Positions 27,701 through 34,500 of a stretch of 63,061 nucleotides of DNA are shown one piece after another; the first letter of the stretch is position 1, and the number at the start of each line of letters is the position of its first letter. Source of the stretch: an uncultured Collinsella sp. GTDB lineage: Bacteria; Actinomycetota; Coriobacteriia; Coriobacteriales; Coriobacteriaceae. The position numbers and the translations under genes were made by a program. The stretch covers positions 1 through 63,061 of the forward strand of contig CAKUGT010000009.1 of assembly GCA_934654795.1 (NCBI GenBank), written 5' to 3'. The notes under the pieces were generated by a model, which ran no database searches, was not told where the DNA came from, and saw only the letters and a program-made list of their open reading frames with translations.

Positions 27701-30700
27701 CTACGGCGCTGGAGCCGTGCGACAGCGGGCGCTATCGCATCACGGTTAAGGTGACTGACCCCAACTATCAGGGCAAGAAGTCCGCTGAGTTCTCGATTGC
27801 AAAGGCCAGCCAGGTCATTACGGGCACGACGAGCTATTCTGGTGTTTATGACGGCGATCCCATTGTGTTCGACAACGTCGCCCAGACGCCTGTGAGCTTT
27901 GAGCTCGTTGACTCCGCAGGCGACGATGCCAGCCCGATTTCGATCAAGGGACGTTGCGCGACCGTGAAGGCTGCCGGTACGGCACGTGTTGTCGCCCATG
28001 CCAAGGCGTCTCGAAACTATCTTGCCGCCGAGGACGTCGAGTTGACGGTTACTGTTGCACCTGCCCAGTTGCTGGTGAAGGTTGACGATGCCGAACGCTT
28101 TGAGGGCCAGGCGAATCCCGAGTTTACCTCCAGCCTGGTGAGTCGTTGCGATACCTCGGACGTAAAGGTTACATACTTCTGCTCGGCGAATAAGAAATCG
28201 CCGGCGGGTGAGTACCGGATCGACGCGACAGTCGCCGACCCGAACTTCGATGTCGCGGTCGATCCCGGAACGCTGACGGTCAAGAAGAAGCCCGAGCGCT
28301 ACAAGGTGACGGCGAAGGCGGTTAACGGTTCGGTCGACAATGCTTCGGTTACGGTTGTTGAAGGCGGGGATGCGACCCTTTCGGCGACGCCTGACGAGGG
28401 TTGCTATCTCGAGCGCGTGACGGTTTCTGAGGTCGGCTCGGACGAGGCCGTCGACCTCGACATTTCTGATTACAAGGGCGGGGTGTACGAGGTCACGCTG
28501 AGCGATATCACCGCGTCGCAGAAGGTTACGTTTGAGTTCGCGAAGGCGGACGTGCCGCGTGTGGTCGCGCAGCCGCAGGACGTGAGCGCCCACGAGGGAG
28601 ATTCTGTCGTGCTCTCGGTCGCTGCCGAGGCGGGGGAGAATGTCGCCAACCATGCCGCCTCGTCCACGGGCTCTGCCGCCGAGATTGAGCTTTCGTACCA
28701 GTGGTTCCGCATGGTGGATGGCAAGGCCGTTGCGCTCGAGGGCGAGACGGGAGAGACACTGTCGCTCTCGAACCTCGATGACGAGCGGGCAGGCGAGTAC
28801 TTCTGCCGCATCACGCAGCACTACCTTGGCACTGAGAAGCAGACGGACAGTGATTGTGCTTCCGTCTCCGTCGTTGCCTGGGATACCCTTGTGTTCAATG
28901 GCGACGTGCTGCCGGCAGCGAGCGCCCACAGCACGTACCTCGCAACGATTGCCGGGGCCGCGGGCGGCAAGGCTCCGTACGAGTACACATGGGATGAGAC
29001 GAAGCTCCCCGACGGGCTCAAGCTCTCCCGTACTTCGGGCAGCCTGACACTCTCTGGTGTTCCGTCAAAGACGGGCGTTTCCGCCTTCGATATCACGTGC
29101 ACGGATGCCCGCGGCGAGACCGCGACCGCCCGCTTTGCGCTCGTTGTCCAGGCGAAGCGTGTAAAGCTTACGTTTGCGGATAGCGACTTTACCTACAGTG
29201 GCGCGCCGCAGGCGCCCGAAGTTTCCGGTGCTCCCAAGGTCTGCAAGGGCGATCTCAAGATTAAATACTACGGAACCGGAAGCACGCATTATTCCTCGAC
29301 CGAGGCTCCGACTGATGCCGGCACGTACCGCGCTGTTGCTACGCTACGAGCCCATGGCTATGCCGGTGCCGCCGTCTGCGAGTTCGAAATCGCTCCGGCG
29401 AAGCTCAAGGTGAAGGTCGACGACGCCGAGCGCTTCGAGGGGGAGGCGAACCCTGCGTTCACCTCGACCCTGGAGAGTGCGGTAGATACCTCGGGCGTGA
29501 AGGTCAAGTACTCCTGCGATGCCGATGAGAGCTCTCCTGCTGGCAAGTACCAGATTGGCGCGACGGTCACTGACCCGAACTTCGATGTCGAGGTCGTGCC
29601 CGGAACGCTGACGGTGAAAAAGAAACAGGAGCCCGTTGATCCCGACCCGGTCGTTCCGGATCCGGACAATCCGGATAACCCTGATCCGGACAACCCGGAC
29701 CCTGATCGGCCTGATCCGGATCCCAACCCCGACAACCCCGACCCGGATAATCCGGACCCCGACAATCCTGAGCCGGACCCCAACCCGGATAATCCGGATC
29801 CCGGTAAACCTGACCCAGACCCCAAGCCCGACCCGGATCAGCCGAATCCTGACAATCCTGATCCGGACAATCCCGAACCCGATAACCCGGATAAGCCCGA
29901 GCGCTTTGAGGTGACGACAAGGGCGGTCAACGGCTCGGTCGACAACGCTTCGATAACTGTTGATGCCGGCGGCAACGCGACGCTCTCGGCGACGCCCGAC
30001 GAGGGTTGCTACCTCGAACGGGCGACGGTCACGGAGGACGGTTCGGACAAGGTCGTCGACCTCGACATCTCTGACTATAAGGGCGGAGCGTACGAGGTCA
30101 CGCTGAGTGGCGTCACCGTTTCGCAGGAGGTCACGTTCGAGTTCGCGAAGGCGGACGCTCCGAAGGTGATCGCCCAGCCGCAGGACGCGAGCGCCCACGA
30201 GGGCGATGCTGTCGTGCTCTCGATCGCTGCCGAGGCGGGCAAGGCTGTTCTCGACCGCGCGTCCTCGTCTACTGGTTCCGCTGCAGATGTCGAACTGTCC
30301 TGTCAGTGGTTCCACATGGTGGACGGCGAGGCCGTGGCGCTCGAGGGCGAGACGGGGGAGACGCTCCTCATCGAGAACCTCGATGACGATTGCGCCGGCG
30401 AGTATTTCTGCCGCATCACTCAGCGCTACCTTGGCACTGAGACGCAGGCGGACAGCGATCGTGCTGTCGTGTCCGTTGTGCCTCGGGATGCCCTTGTGTT
30501 CAACGGCGGCCTGCTGCCGGCGGCGCGTGCACATGGTGCGTACCGTGTGACGATCGCCGGAGCCGCGGGCGGCGAGTCTCCGTACGAGTACACGTGGGAC
30601 GAAGCGAAGCTCCCCGATGGGCTTAAGCTATCCCGCACGTCGGGTGGCCTGACGCTCTCGGGAACTCCTTCCAAGGCGGGTGTTTCCGCCTTCGACGTTA

Positions 30701-31665
30701 CGTGCAAGGACGCTCAGGGAGAGACGGTGACCGCGCACTTTGTGCTGGTCGTCCAGGCGAAGCGAGTCGAGCTTGCATTTGAGGGCGGCAGCTTCGTCTA
30801 CAGCGGTGATGCCCAAGCGCCCGAGGTCACGGGTGTCCCCAAGGCCTGCGAGGGCGACCTGAGGATCAGGTATTACGGGACGGACGGCACGTACTATTCG
30901 TCGAGCGAGGCCCCGACCGATGCCGGCACATACCGCGTTGTTGCCACGCTGCGAAGCAACGGGTATGTCGGTGCAGCCGCGCGTAAGTTCAAGATTACGC
31001 CGGCGAAGCTCAAGGTAAAGGTCGATGACGCCGAGCGCTACGAGGGAGAGGCGAACCCCGCGTTCACCTCGAGCCTGGAGAGCGCGGTCGATACCTCGGG
31101 CGTGAAGGTCGAATACTCCTGCGACGCCAATGAAAGCTCACCGGCGGGCGAGTACAAGATCGGCGCGACGGTCACCGATCCGAACTTCGATGTCGAGGTT
31201 GAGCCCGGTACGCTGACGGTGAAGAGGAAGCAGGGGCCCGTCAATCCCGACCCGGATAAACCCGATGGACCCGATCCGGATCAGCCGGACAAGCCCGAGC
31301 CCGATAAACCGGAACCTGACCAGCCGGATAAGCCGGACCCGGATAACCCGGATAAGCCGGAGCCCGACCAACCGGACAAGCCAGAGCCCGGTAAGCCGGA
31401 CCCGGATAAGCCCGGAACGCCCGATTCCGACCAGTCGGATTCTAAGGACCCGGCAAAACCCGGCAGCTCGGATAACTCCGCGGTCGATAAGACAAAGGCG
31501 AATGGCGCGGATAACTTCGGACAGAAGGATTCGTCCAAGTCGAGCGCTCAGCAGCTCGCCGATACGGGTGACAAGGCGCCGCTCGCTGTTGCTGTTGCCG
31601 CGGGCGCCGCTGCGCTTATCGCACTGGGGCTCGAGCTGCTGCGTCGCCGCCATCCAGGCGCGTAG
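18709..31665 (+). CDS. Giant cell-wall-anchored repeat protein (LRR, InlB-type, Ig-like, LAxTG)
   Basis: This encodes a 4318-residue predicted surface protein. Residues 1-35 are a signal peptide, followed to about 128 by a Ser/Asp/Thr-rich spacer. Residues ~135-907 are two tandem ~387-residue blocks of BspA-like leucine-rich repeats (SKIGRNAFYGC, TSIGADAFKNC), each ending in an Ig-like segment. Residues ~908-2574 contain many InlB B-type repeats (GYxFxGWY...YTATF). A hydrophobic helix-like stretch interrupts them near 1186-1215. Residues ~2575-4175 hold three copies of a compound module: VNGSV domain, Ig domain (YQW..GEYFCRI), putative Ig and MBG-like domains. Asp-Pro-rich spacers lie at ~3642-3730 and 4176-4248. 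The C terminus has LADTGD (4283-4288), a hydrophobic helix and RRRHPGA, a sortase signal. Role as adhesin is inferred. Confidence 0.9.
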   Translation: MNRITAALYRFLVVYLSVAMVVTSIPLAPSTAYADDAGAVAVESEAQETDSGSDTDAVDGSSPSDENASSTSSDQTNNTQDDSSNAASDTPGTSLAQDLTSAATDFDAAKTSPATAEPPSDDSEVDALTYEDSTIYQYGKLMPSGYVYPCDANGNIAVKIDESNPYKNSVDGRLVSGLIVDFGTAEIPAQLCEGSIYLHSVRFENKSISKIGRNAFYGCSSLFDVYLSGMTIGSIESGAFFGCRSLGGLGISEVTTIGSMGEGAFAWSGLGYTGLDKVVGLTSIPENAYNGCNQLTDTGLDKNTSITSIGADAFKNCSRLATTGLESNTTIETLGEGCFSGADMSGGLALPLDSKIEELPNRAFSGTNLEDVYLGCNHVVLIYSDTFPKRNMTVKVPAAMMSQYSAGRPKQVWEGCNGCLPAPVGEVLQKIEISHDPDKMAYEQGGKISLEGMNVLFRYSHSTVTRNYEEFIKSGDGEYLTATPCDGDVFDGSMDGEPIQLVYDDGYTRLVAYSKGNLQQAAYEYAKLMPNYYLYPCDANGNLTVEIDGNNPRENSVDGRMVTNLIVDYGVDEVDAQLCADSTNLRSVRFENSSISKIGLHAFYNCPNLTDISLSGMTIGTIGKEAFYGCESLASLNISETTTIGSMGYAAFADSGLVSTGLDKVVGLTSIPDSAYEGCKALTDTGLDKNASITSIGVCAFRFCSNLATTGLESNTTVETLGHTCFYGTDLNGGLTLPYNSKIEELPEKAFYSTNLETVFFGCNHAVLINTDTFPKRNMTVMVPAKMIPKYSKGEPKAVWERCNGCLPVPVGKVLENVEISCDPNNMTYEPGDTISLEGMSVELDYPHSVSIWNYEALIKEELGEYLTATPCDGDVFDESMDGQPVKLVYDDGYSHFETQTKGTLQLKNPEPTSFQISYAQTIDKGERKLMDGVELPDVSGATTIDAGAEVTLDAGASGMLNDNITFKGWYDTESGEYISKETVYTFTPGKDLSLEARFKLKDYAVHVNDAQATDSSQDFAHLSVTAQNCYRNAGETVEVSAVTDNALFLGWYLGEGDDAYAVSDQLDFTYTVDKADAIVSEDKTDARIEITPRYCAPQASVVLSVDGVDENGQPLGQFLSTGLYGIGSRVTVVAVPSPGYVFDYATDARGNVVFTGDDGPSYTFVLEGDVQYTAHFREATDPDESLAALKAALIAAITAAAVLATMYGLGEIVDPIAADAVIEIGMADNIEDVAAVGTKVLKEIKDIIDDHKKPKPHGDHTIEIIATAQPEVGGVVTGGGIHYEGTVATLEAVANPGYRFVCWKENGVEVSTSPLKTMTITKATPEVVKMTAVFEKKVEVTAVAETDGIQADFSTGCTASPVKQSITRGDQAMVTASEGPDYAFVGWFEDGIEVSPERTYIFKAEVDRHLVARFRKADKTILVNTDPFDSAEVLCDGVPVVDGKVRAKDGDILTFTMRPKVRPDNPEKTYRFVEWRETDAQGITIANKQEVCEYRVNGNARIEAVMDGRDAHTVRAEADPLEGGTVTLKRGETAGMVLEVPEGERVTAEATPSEGYIFDGWYLSNGGSDTTSTLVSSERSYTFEPITDCVIQAKFTRACKVDVVVEPAAAMAGKYMVHGEGYCMKGEPATLSIELTAEASKQFTFKGWYDAKTDLLLGTDPSYLEFYPEDVECTVCAVFEENTYTVTAKAKKTFVERGTVEIEGHPGVSSVSCGYGDTVMLKAKANDGYRFDHWKDGSGKEYESAELVVKVTKSDTYTAIFTDSKPEVMVTADSWLGGTVTCNGAVVKPTTDTFKLGETLHLTAKARPGYLFWGWYVNGRLKSLKHEATLVAKARGKTGHCVITAAFVPIDTVCVPLADPAEGGTVKASRVLADRGAEVALKATPNPGYVFTGWYTADGSFESAGAEFTCHQERSHVHVARFMAKSYEVDATTVVDSGTGSLVESSVAGWVEGAGTVEAGHAATLTAHALSGYTFEYWADASGALISRDSTYHVVPTSDTTLQAVFSAKQYAVDVSCEESMGSVEGTGTYAAGQVATVRAVAAEDTAFVGWFRNGTCVSSKKTYRFTVREDTSLYAVFASGSYVVHTVASPAEGGAVSGFGGYEVGDRATLRAIANTGYSFAGWTDGRGETVSENADYTVKVTGDATYTATFAPKSYQVVLSASDDSVSTLSGEGSYQFGDTVELNATPMGTKRFVGWYVLDTEGNKSLLSCDAHCWVKLDKDMVEGLEDDTLELQAVFADPYEVTVTGEVVVKDKASSRGCRVTGSGSFAAGDQVELTAVAGMGYRFVGWSTDKEGTSIVETATTLDVTATQDMTYYAQFESDGQVTITVTGSSIFRGTALLVDGIPAGSRSYDRGDMFMAIAIPWKKYHFSHWVDDAGVTVSYSAFYIGTAKENRQLTAVFYETGCDVQVATYPKGAGFSMVALGTGSSYHSAAIMFTVPHKGWKFKYWVDENGLPVGATPVINRVVFGNRTFTAVYERASMTVTAVDSRQGGHVEGSSEDESLGYAVTNEVENGESTTLTAVPDAGYVFDGWYARNDDGSLGDEPLSTDAVWTFVPEDNMTVEARFVEAPKYKVTARAVNGSVDPETASVATDGKVTLSAMPDEGCYLTRVTVAEEAGEDGSAGNAYDLDISDYKGGAYEVTLSGVSAPQQVTFEFAKAAAPEVLAQPQDASAYDGDPVELSVAAEAGRNVRVHAAVSSGSAADVKLGYQWYRVSADGGKAVALKGETGETLSIAQLGSDNEGEYFCRITQSYLGTVTKTDTEHATVSIVPREALVFNGRVLPAATAHDDYRVVIAGARGGKAPYAYNLDEVEVPEGMQLTQADDGTGALVLSGVPSATGVCRFKIRCTDDLGNKRVAHFALVVKAKEAPLAFEGQSFVYNATAQAPELSGVPEGCEGDVAVTYVGTGDTHYSSDKAPVDAGTYRAVATLDANGYVGNASCDFVIEKAPVDISIQTSDVTYDGVRHGAAVVVAGLDASAYSVTYRGIDGTSYGPTALEPCDSGRYRITVKVTDPNYQGKKSAEFSIAKASQVITGTTSYSGVYDGDPIVFDNVAQTPVSFELVDSAGDDASPISIKGRCATVKAAGTARVVAHAKASRNYLAAEDVELTVTVAPAQLLVKVDDAERFEGQANPEFTSSLVSRCDTSDVKVTYFCSANKKSPAGEYRIDATVADPNFDVAVDPGTLTVKKKPERYKVTAKAVNGSVDNASVTVVEGGDATLSATPDEGCYLERVTVSEVGSDEAVDLDISDYKGGVYEVTLSDITASQKVTFEFAKADVPRVVAQPQDVSAHEGDSVVLSVAAEAGENVANHAASSTGSAAEIELSYQWFRMVDGKAVALEGETGETLSLSNLDDERAGEYFCRITQHYLGTEKQTDSDCASVSVVAWDTLVFNGDVLPAASAHSTYLATIAGAAGGKAPYEYTWDETKLPDGLKLSRTSGSLTLSGVPSKTGVSAFDITCTDARGETATARFALVVQAKRVKLTFADSDFTYSGAPQAPEVSGAPKVCKGDLKIKYYGTGSTHYSSTEAPTDAGTYRAVATLRAHGYAGAAVCEFEIAPAKLKVKVDDAERFEGEANPAFTSTLESAVDTSGVKVKYSCDADESSPAGKYQIGATVTDPNFDVEVVPGTLTVKKKQEPVDPDPVVPDPDNPDNPDPDNPDPDRPDPDPNPDNPDPDNPDPDNPEPDPNPDNPDPGKPDPDPKPDPDQPNPDNPDPDNPEPDNPDKPERFEVTTRAVNGSVDNASITVDAGGNATLSATPDEGCYLERATVTEDGSDKVVDLDISDYKGGAYEVTLSGVTVSQEVTFEFAKADAPKVIAQPQDASAHEGDAVVLSIAAEAGKAVLDRASSSTGSAADVELSCQWFHMVDGEAVALEGETGETLLIENLDDDCAGEYFCRITQRYLGTETQADSDRAVVSVVPRDALVFNGGLLPAARAHGAYRVTIAGAAGGESPYEYTWDEAKLPDGLKLSRTSGGLTLSGTPSKAGVSAFDVTCKDAQGETVTAHFVLVVQAKRVELAFEGGSFVYSGDAQAPEVTGVPKACEGDLRIRYYGTDGTYYSSSEAPTDAGTYRVVATLRSNGYVGAAARKFKITPAKLKVKVDDAERYEGEANPAFTSSLESAVDTSGVKVEYSCDANESSPAGEYKIGATVTDPNFDVEVEPGTLTVKRKQGPVNPDPDKPDGPDPDQPDKPEPDKPEPDQPDKPDPDNPDKPEPDQPDKPEPGKPDPDKPGTPDSDQSDSKDPAKPGSSDNSAVDKTKANGADNFGQKDSSKSSAQQLADTGDKAPLAVAVAAGAAALIALGLELLRRRHPGA
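19120..21420 (+). repeat. Tandem duplication of a ~1.16-kb leucine-rich block
   Basis: The segment beginning at 19120 (YGKLMPSGYVYPCDANGN) recurs at 20281 (YAKLMPNYYLYPCDANGN), an offset of 1161 bp or 387 codons. Both copies run through the leucine-rich repeats and the Ig-like tail. The copies differ at many positions, so the duplication is not very recent. Confidence 0.8.
28291..31233 (+). repeat. 1605-bp repeat unit in the giant gene
   Basis: The module starting at 28291 (coding PERYKVTAKAVNGSV) recurs at 29896 (PERFEVTTRAVNGSV), an offset of exactly 1605 bp with long stretches of near-identical DNA. An older, longer and more diverged copy starts near 26431. Such arrays can change copy number by recombination. 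Confidence 0.75.
29632..29898 (+). repeat. Asp-Pro-rich coding repeat, first array
   Basis: Degenerate short repeats built on GATCCGGACAAT and GACCCGGAT encode (P-D/E-x)n. They are likely to form an extended spacer between modules. A second array lies at 31234-31450. Spacer units vary in sequence and size, so this is not a CRISPR array. Confidence 0.8.
31234..31450 (+). repeat. Asp-Pro-rich coding repeat, second array
   Basis: A similar array enriched in PDKPEPDQPDKP encodes the wall-spanning stalk before the sortase signal. The tract is prone to in-frame length change. Confidence 0.8.
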
Positions 31666-31730
31666 CGCACTCGCTTGGCAGACAGATTGACGCCCTGGCA
31701 GGATGTGGCCTGCTAAAGCGTTTATACTTG

Positions 31731-31760
31731 CGGGACGGGTATTTTGCCCGTCCCGTTTTT
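31731..31760 (+). terminator. Terminator after the giant gene
   Basis: CGGGACGGG (31731-31739) pairs with CCCGTCCCG (31747-31755), followed by TTTTT. It lies 66 nt after the giant gene's stop and 24 nt before brnQ. Confidence 0.85.
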
Positions 31761-31783
31761 GCTTCGACCCGAAAGGTGTGCCT

Positions 31784-33142
31784 ATGGCCTCATCCGCATC
31801 GCGCGGTCTGCGCTCCGACCATGTCGTTACCGTCGGCATCGCTCTATTCTCGATGCTCTTTGGCGCAGGCAACTTGATTATTCCGCCGCTGTTGGCGCTT
31901 CAGGCAGGTTCTGCCACGCCGGTCGCCATGCTCGGCTTTCTGATTGCCGCCATCGGCCTGCCCGTCATGGGCTTTATCGCTGTGGCGCTTGCCGGTACGG
32001 CGCGTGAGCTTGCCGGTCGCGTGCACCCCAAGTTCGGTGAGTTCTTTGTCGCGGCGGTGTACCTGGCCATCGGTCCGTGCCTGGCCATTCCGCGTACGAG
32101 CTCTACGGCCTTCGAGATGCTGGTGCCGCTGCTGCCTGAAGATATCTCGCTTGGCACCGCGCGCTTGGTCTTCGCTGTCGCCTTCTTCGTGGTCGCGTTT
32201 GCGCTCACGCTGCGCCCCGGCGTCATCACGCGCGTGCTTGGTCGCATTACGGGCCCCGCGCTCATCGCGCTCATTGTGCTGGTTGTCGGCGCTGCCGTGA
32301 TCTCACCGCTGGGTCCGGCTGCCGCGCCGCAGGCTCCCTATGACGCCGGCGCCGCCGTGCAGGGCTTTTTGACGGGCTACCAGACCATGGACCTGCTTGC
32401 GTCGCTCGCCTTTGGCATCATCATCGCCGAGACCATTCACGAGCTGGGCGTGACCGACGACAAGCGCGTCGCCTTCGAGATCTCGCGCTCCGGCGTGATC
32501 GCCGGCGTGCTCATGGCCATCATCTATTGTGGCTTGGCCCTTGCCGGTATGCAGCTCGGCACCGTGATGCCCGACGCTACCAACGGCGCTGCTATCCTTG
32601 CTCGCTCAGCCTCCATGCACTTTGGACTGGCCGGCACCGTCGTGGTCTTCGCGATCTTCTTCCTCGCCTGCATGAACGTGTGCATTGGCCTCATTAGCTG
32701 CTGCTCGCGCTACTTCTGCGAGACGTATGTGGTCGAGGGGGGAGCGGTGGCTTCCGAGGAGACCATGCGTCGCCCCTTCGCGATCCTCGCCTTTGTGTTC
32801 GCAGCGTTTTCGTGCGTGCTTTCCAACGTGGGTCTCGACATGATCCTCATGTTCTCGGTGCCCATGCTCAACGCCTTGTATCCCGTCGCCATCGTGCTGG
32901 TGCTTATGGGTCTGGTGCACGGCTTTTGTGACGCGCATCCGCAGGTGTGGGTTTGGGTTGGCGGCGTTGTCGCGGTCCAGAGCGTGATCACTTCGATCCG
33001 TGACGCGTTCTTTGCGGGTACGTGGCTGCCGTTCGATGCTTTGCTGCTGGCGGATATCGGTGCCGCCTGGGCACCGGTTGCCGTGGTGGCGTTTGTGATC
33101 GGCCTGGCCCATAGCCAGTTTGTCGCACATTCGAGGAGCTAG
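31784..33142 (+). CDS. brnQ: Branched-chain amino acid:cation symporter
   Basis: This is a 452-residue membrane protein of the LIVCS family, which imports Leu, Ile and Val with Na+ or H+. Its N-terminal signature is GIALFSMLFGAGNLIIPPLLALQAG, and AIGPCLAIPRTSSTAFEM is a conserved family segment. About 12 hydrophobic helices span the sequence. ATG 31784 has GAAAGGTG 6 nt upstream. It is flanked by a terminator upstream and a tRNA promoter downstream, so it is probably monocistronic. Confidence 0.9.
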   Translation: MASSASRGLRSDHVVTVGIALFSMLFGAGNLIIPPLLALQAGSATPVAMLGFLIAAIGLPVMGFIAVALAGTARELAGRVHPKFGEFFVAAVYLAIGPCLAIPRTSSTAFEMLVPLLPEDISLGTARLVFAVAFFVVAFALTLRPGVITRVLGRITGPALIALIVLVVGAAVISPLGPAAAPQAPYDAGAAVQGFLTGYQTMDLLASLAFGIIIAETIHELGVTDDKRVAFEISRSGVIAGVLMAIIYCGLALAGMQLGTVMPDATNGAAILARSASMHFGLAGTVVVFAIFFLACMNVCIGLISCCSRYFCETYVVEGGAVASEETMRRPFAILAFVFAAFSCVLSNVGLDMILMFSVPMLNALYPVAIVLVLMGLVHGFCDAHPQVWVWVGGVVAVQSVITSIRDAFFAGTWLPFDALLLADIGAAWAPVAVVAFVIGLAHSQFVAHSRS

Positions 33143-33153
33143 GGTTTCTGCGC

Positions 33154-33182
33154 TTGCACAGGCGGGGAGTCTCCCCTATAAT
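33154..33182 (+). promoter_or_regulatory. Promoter of tRNA-Pro/tRNA-Gly
   Basis: TTGCAC (33154-33159), a 17-bp spacer and TATAAT (33177-33182) are a near-consensus sigma-70-type promoter. The expected start is about 45 nt before the first tRNA. Confidence 0.85.
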
Positions 33183-33233
33183 TTCCTTCGCTTTGGGACA
33201 CGCAAGGTTTAGACCTTAGCTGCTCAACACCTT

Positions 33234-33310
33234 CGGGACGTGGCGCAGTTTGGTAGCGCGCCTGCTTTGGGAGCAGGATGTCGCAGGTTCAAATCCTGTC
33301 GTCCCGACCA
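33234..33310 (+). tRNA. tRNA-Pro (anticodon TGG)
   Basis: A 77-nt cloverleaf: acceptor CGGGACG/CGTCCCG, D arm with GGTAGCGC, anticodon stem CCTGC/GCAGG with loop TTTGGGA, T arm GCAGGTTCAAATCCTGT, and encoded CCA. Confidence 0.95.
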
Positions 33311-33316
33311 TATCTT

Positions 33317-33390
33317 GCGGGCGTAGTTCAATGGTAGAACCCCAGCCTTCCAAGCTGATGACGCGGGTTCGATTCCCGTCGCCCGCTCCA
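33317..33390 (+). tRNA. tRNA-Gly (anticodon TCC)
   Basis: A 74-nt cloverleaf: acceptor GCGGGCG/CGCCCGC, anticodon loop CTTCCAA, T arm CGGGTTCGATTCCCG and encoded CCA. It is separated from tRNA-Pro by 6 nt and is probably co-transcribed. Confidence 0.95.
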
Positions 33391-33401
33391 CAAGATAGAT
33401 T

Positions 33402-33437
33402 AACGGCTCTGGCCCCATTTGGGACCAGAGCCGTTTT
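33402..33437 (+). terminator. Terminator of the tRNA operon
   Basis: AACGGCTCTGG (33402-33412) pairs with CCAGAGCCGTT (33425-33435) and is followed by a short T-run. Confidence 0.8.
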
Positions 33438-33601
33438 CGTTTACGTGCCGGGCGACGGGAATCGAACCCGGCAGGGTGCGAAGCTGAGAAAATGCGTGAG
33501 CATTTTCCAGCGCAGCACGCAAGGGCCGAAGGCCCGCAGTGAAACAAGGATTTGCGAAGCAAATCCTTGGACTTCCCGTCGCCCGCTCCATAAGATAGCT
33601 T

Positions 33602-33637
33602 AACGGCCCTGATTCCCTTTGGAATCAGGGCCGTTTT
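33602..33637 (+). terminator. Duplicate terminator hairpin
   Basis: AACGGCCCTGATTCC (33602-33616) pairs with GGAATCAGGGCCGTT (33621-33635), then TTTT. It is the diverged counterpart of the tRNA terminator 200 bp upstream. Confidence 0.7.
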
Positions 33638-34002
33638 CATATGCGTGCCGGGTGACGGGAATCAAGCCTGTTGGGTGCGGAATTAAGAAATACGGACTGG
33701 TTTTGACTTATAGGATGGCCGATTTTGGCGCGTTTTCCAGTTGCGCATTCTGCTTACCAACAAAAATCGAGTTGTGCGGTCACATGGAAGCCTTTTCATG
33801 ATTAAGGATGCCGGCTTAGGATCACCTGCGTCTATTTTGGTGTTTGATTCTGTGAAGTTGCTGTGCAAGTAGACATATAAAAGCCCAAAGTGGGACATAA
33901 GCGCTCAAGTTGTTACGGTGTATTCCACTTGGGATTTGCCGAATGTACCGCACAGCTCGAAAAATGTTGGTGACGGTTCGACAAGGATGGCGAATGTAGC
34001 AA

Positions 34003-34015
34003 AGGGACTGTCCCT
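34003..34015. repeat. GGGAC-core hairpin downstream of toxin gene
   Basis: AGGGAC-T-GTCCCT with weakly paired flanks lies just beyond the 3' end of the minus-strand PIN gene. It is a further member of the GGGAC/GTCCC family. Confidence 0.45.
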
Positions 34016-34023
34016 CCGTCGCA

Positions 34024-34500
34024 TTAGTGACGATTTTGGTGGCGGAGCTTGTCGATGGTGGCGTCGGTGCTGCGGCTGCGGGCGTCGGTGGCGCGTTCGC
34101 GGGCTTCGGCTGCGTTGATGCGGTTGCGGCGGTAATCGATCATGCCTTGGATGATGGGCTTGCCAAAGCTCACGACGTCGTCGTTGTAGATGGCGGTGCG
34201 GGCTGCGAGCAGGCAGTCGCTAAAGTCCATATGCGTCCTGCCGAACAGCTTGATGGCAAAGGCGATGACGGTGGGCTCGTCGACCATGACGTCGTCGAGC
34301 AACTTGGTCAGCGCCGCCGCGATTTTGGGGCGGGGGACCTTGTAGACATCGCGCAGCGTGACGGCGACACGGGTGATGATCTCGGGGTAGACGCGGGTGG
34401 TGCGCGTGGCGATAACCTTGGCGGCGCGCGGCGACAGGACCTCGTCGTCGTTAAGCAGGTAGCGTAGGATAACGGTCTCGTCGATGATGGTGCTACTCAT
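34024..34500 (-). CDS. PIN-domain protein, probable VapC-like toxin
   Basis: This is a 158-residue protein. It begins SSTIIDETVILRYLLNDDE, which places an acidic residue where PIN ribonucleases hold their first metal ligand. GRTHMDFSDCLLAA supplies the later acidic cluster, so a toxin ribonuclease is likely. The last 30 residues (AAEARERATDARSRSTDATIDK) look like a charged helical tail not required in PIN domains. Its start overlaps the end of the antitoxin gene by 8 nt. Classification rests on motif pattern and gene pairing, so the exact family is moderate in certainty. Confidence 0.72.
   Translation of the reverse strand: MSSTIIDETVILRYLLNDDEVLSPRAAKVIATRTTRVYPEIITRVAVTLRDVYKVPRPKIAAALTKLLDDVMVDEPTVIAFAIKLFGRTHMDFSDCLLAARTAIYNDDVVSFGKPIIQGMIDYRRNRINAAEARERATDARSRSTDATIDKLRHQNRH

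Larger units (their letters stand above)
33373..33690. repeat. 200-bp imperfect duplication carrying tRNA-Gly 3'-end pieces
   Basis: TTCCCGTCGCCCGCTCCA, the tRNA-Gly 3' end, occurs at 33373 inside the gene and again exactly 200 bp later at 33573. Each copy is followed by AAGATAG, a terminator hairpin and then an inverted, diverged T-arm piece (CGACGGGAATCGAACC at 33454; TGACGGGAATCAAGCC at 33654). Between the copies lie three hairpins: GAAAATGC/GCATTTTC (33488-33507), GGGCC/GGCCC (33523-33535) and AAGGATTTGC/GCAAATCCTT (33546-33568). No gene is visible in 33391-34023. It may be a scar of integration at the tRNA. Confidence 0.65.

Noticed and set aside
24097..28929. 1610-residue minus-strand open frame inside the giant gene
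   Set aside because: It is composed of Arg/His/Gly-rich antisense sequence and ends where the repeats change. The plus strand has a coherent domain series, so this is a shadow.
29632..29898. CRISPR array in the Asp-Pro-rich repeats
   Set aside because: The repeats are short, degenerate, in frame and translated as a Pro/Asp spacer; there are no unique spacers of constant length and no cas genes.
33224..33640. Minus-strand 138-codon frame across the tRNA genes
   Set aside because: It overlaps two clear tRNAs and two terminators; the frame is fortuitous.
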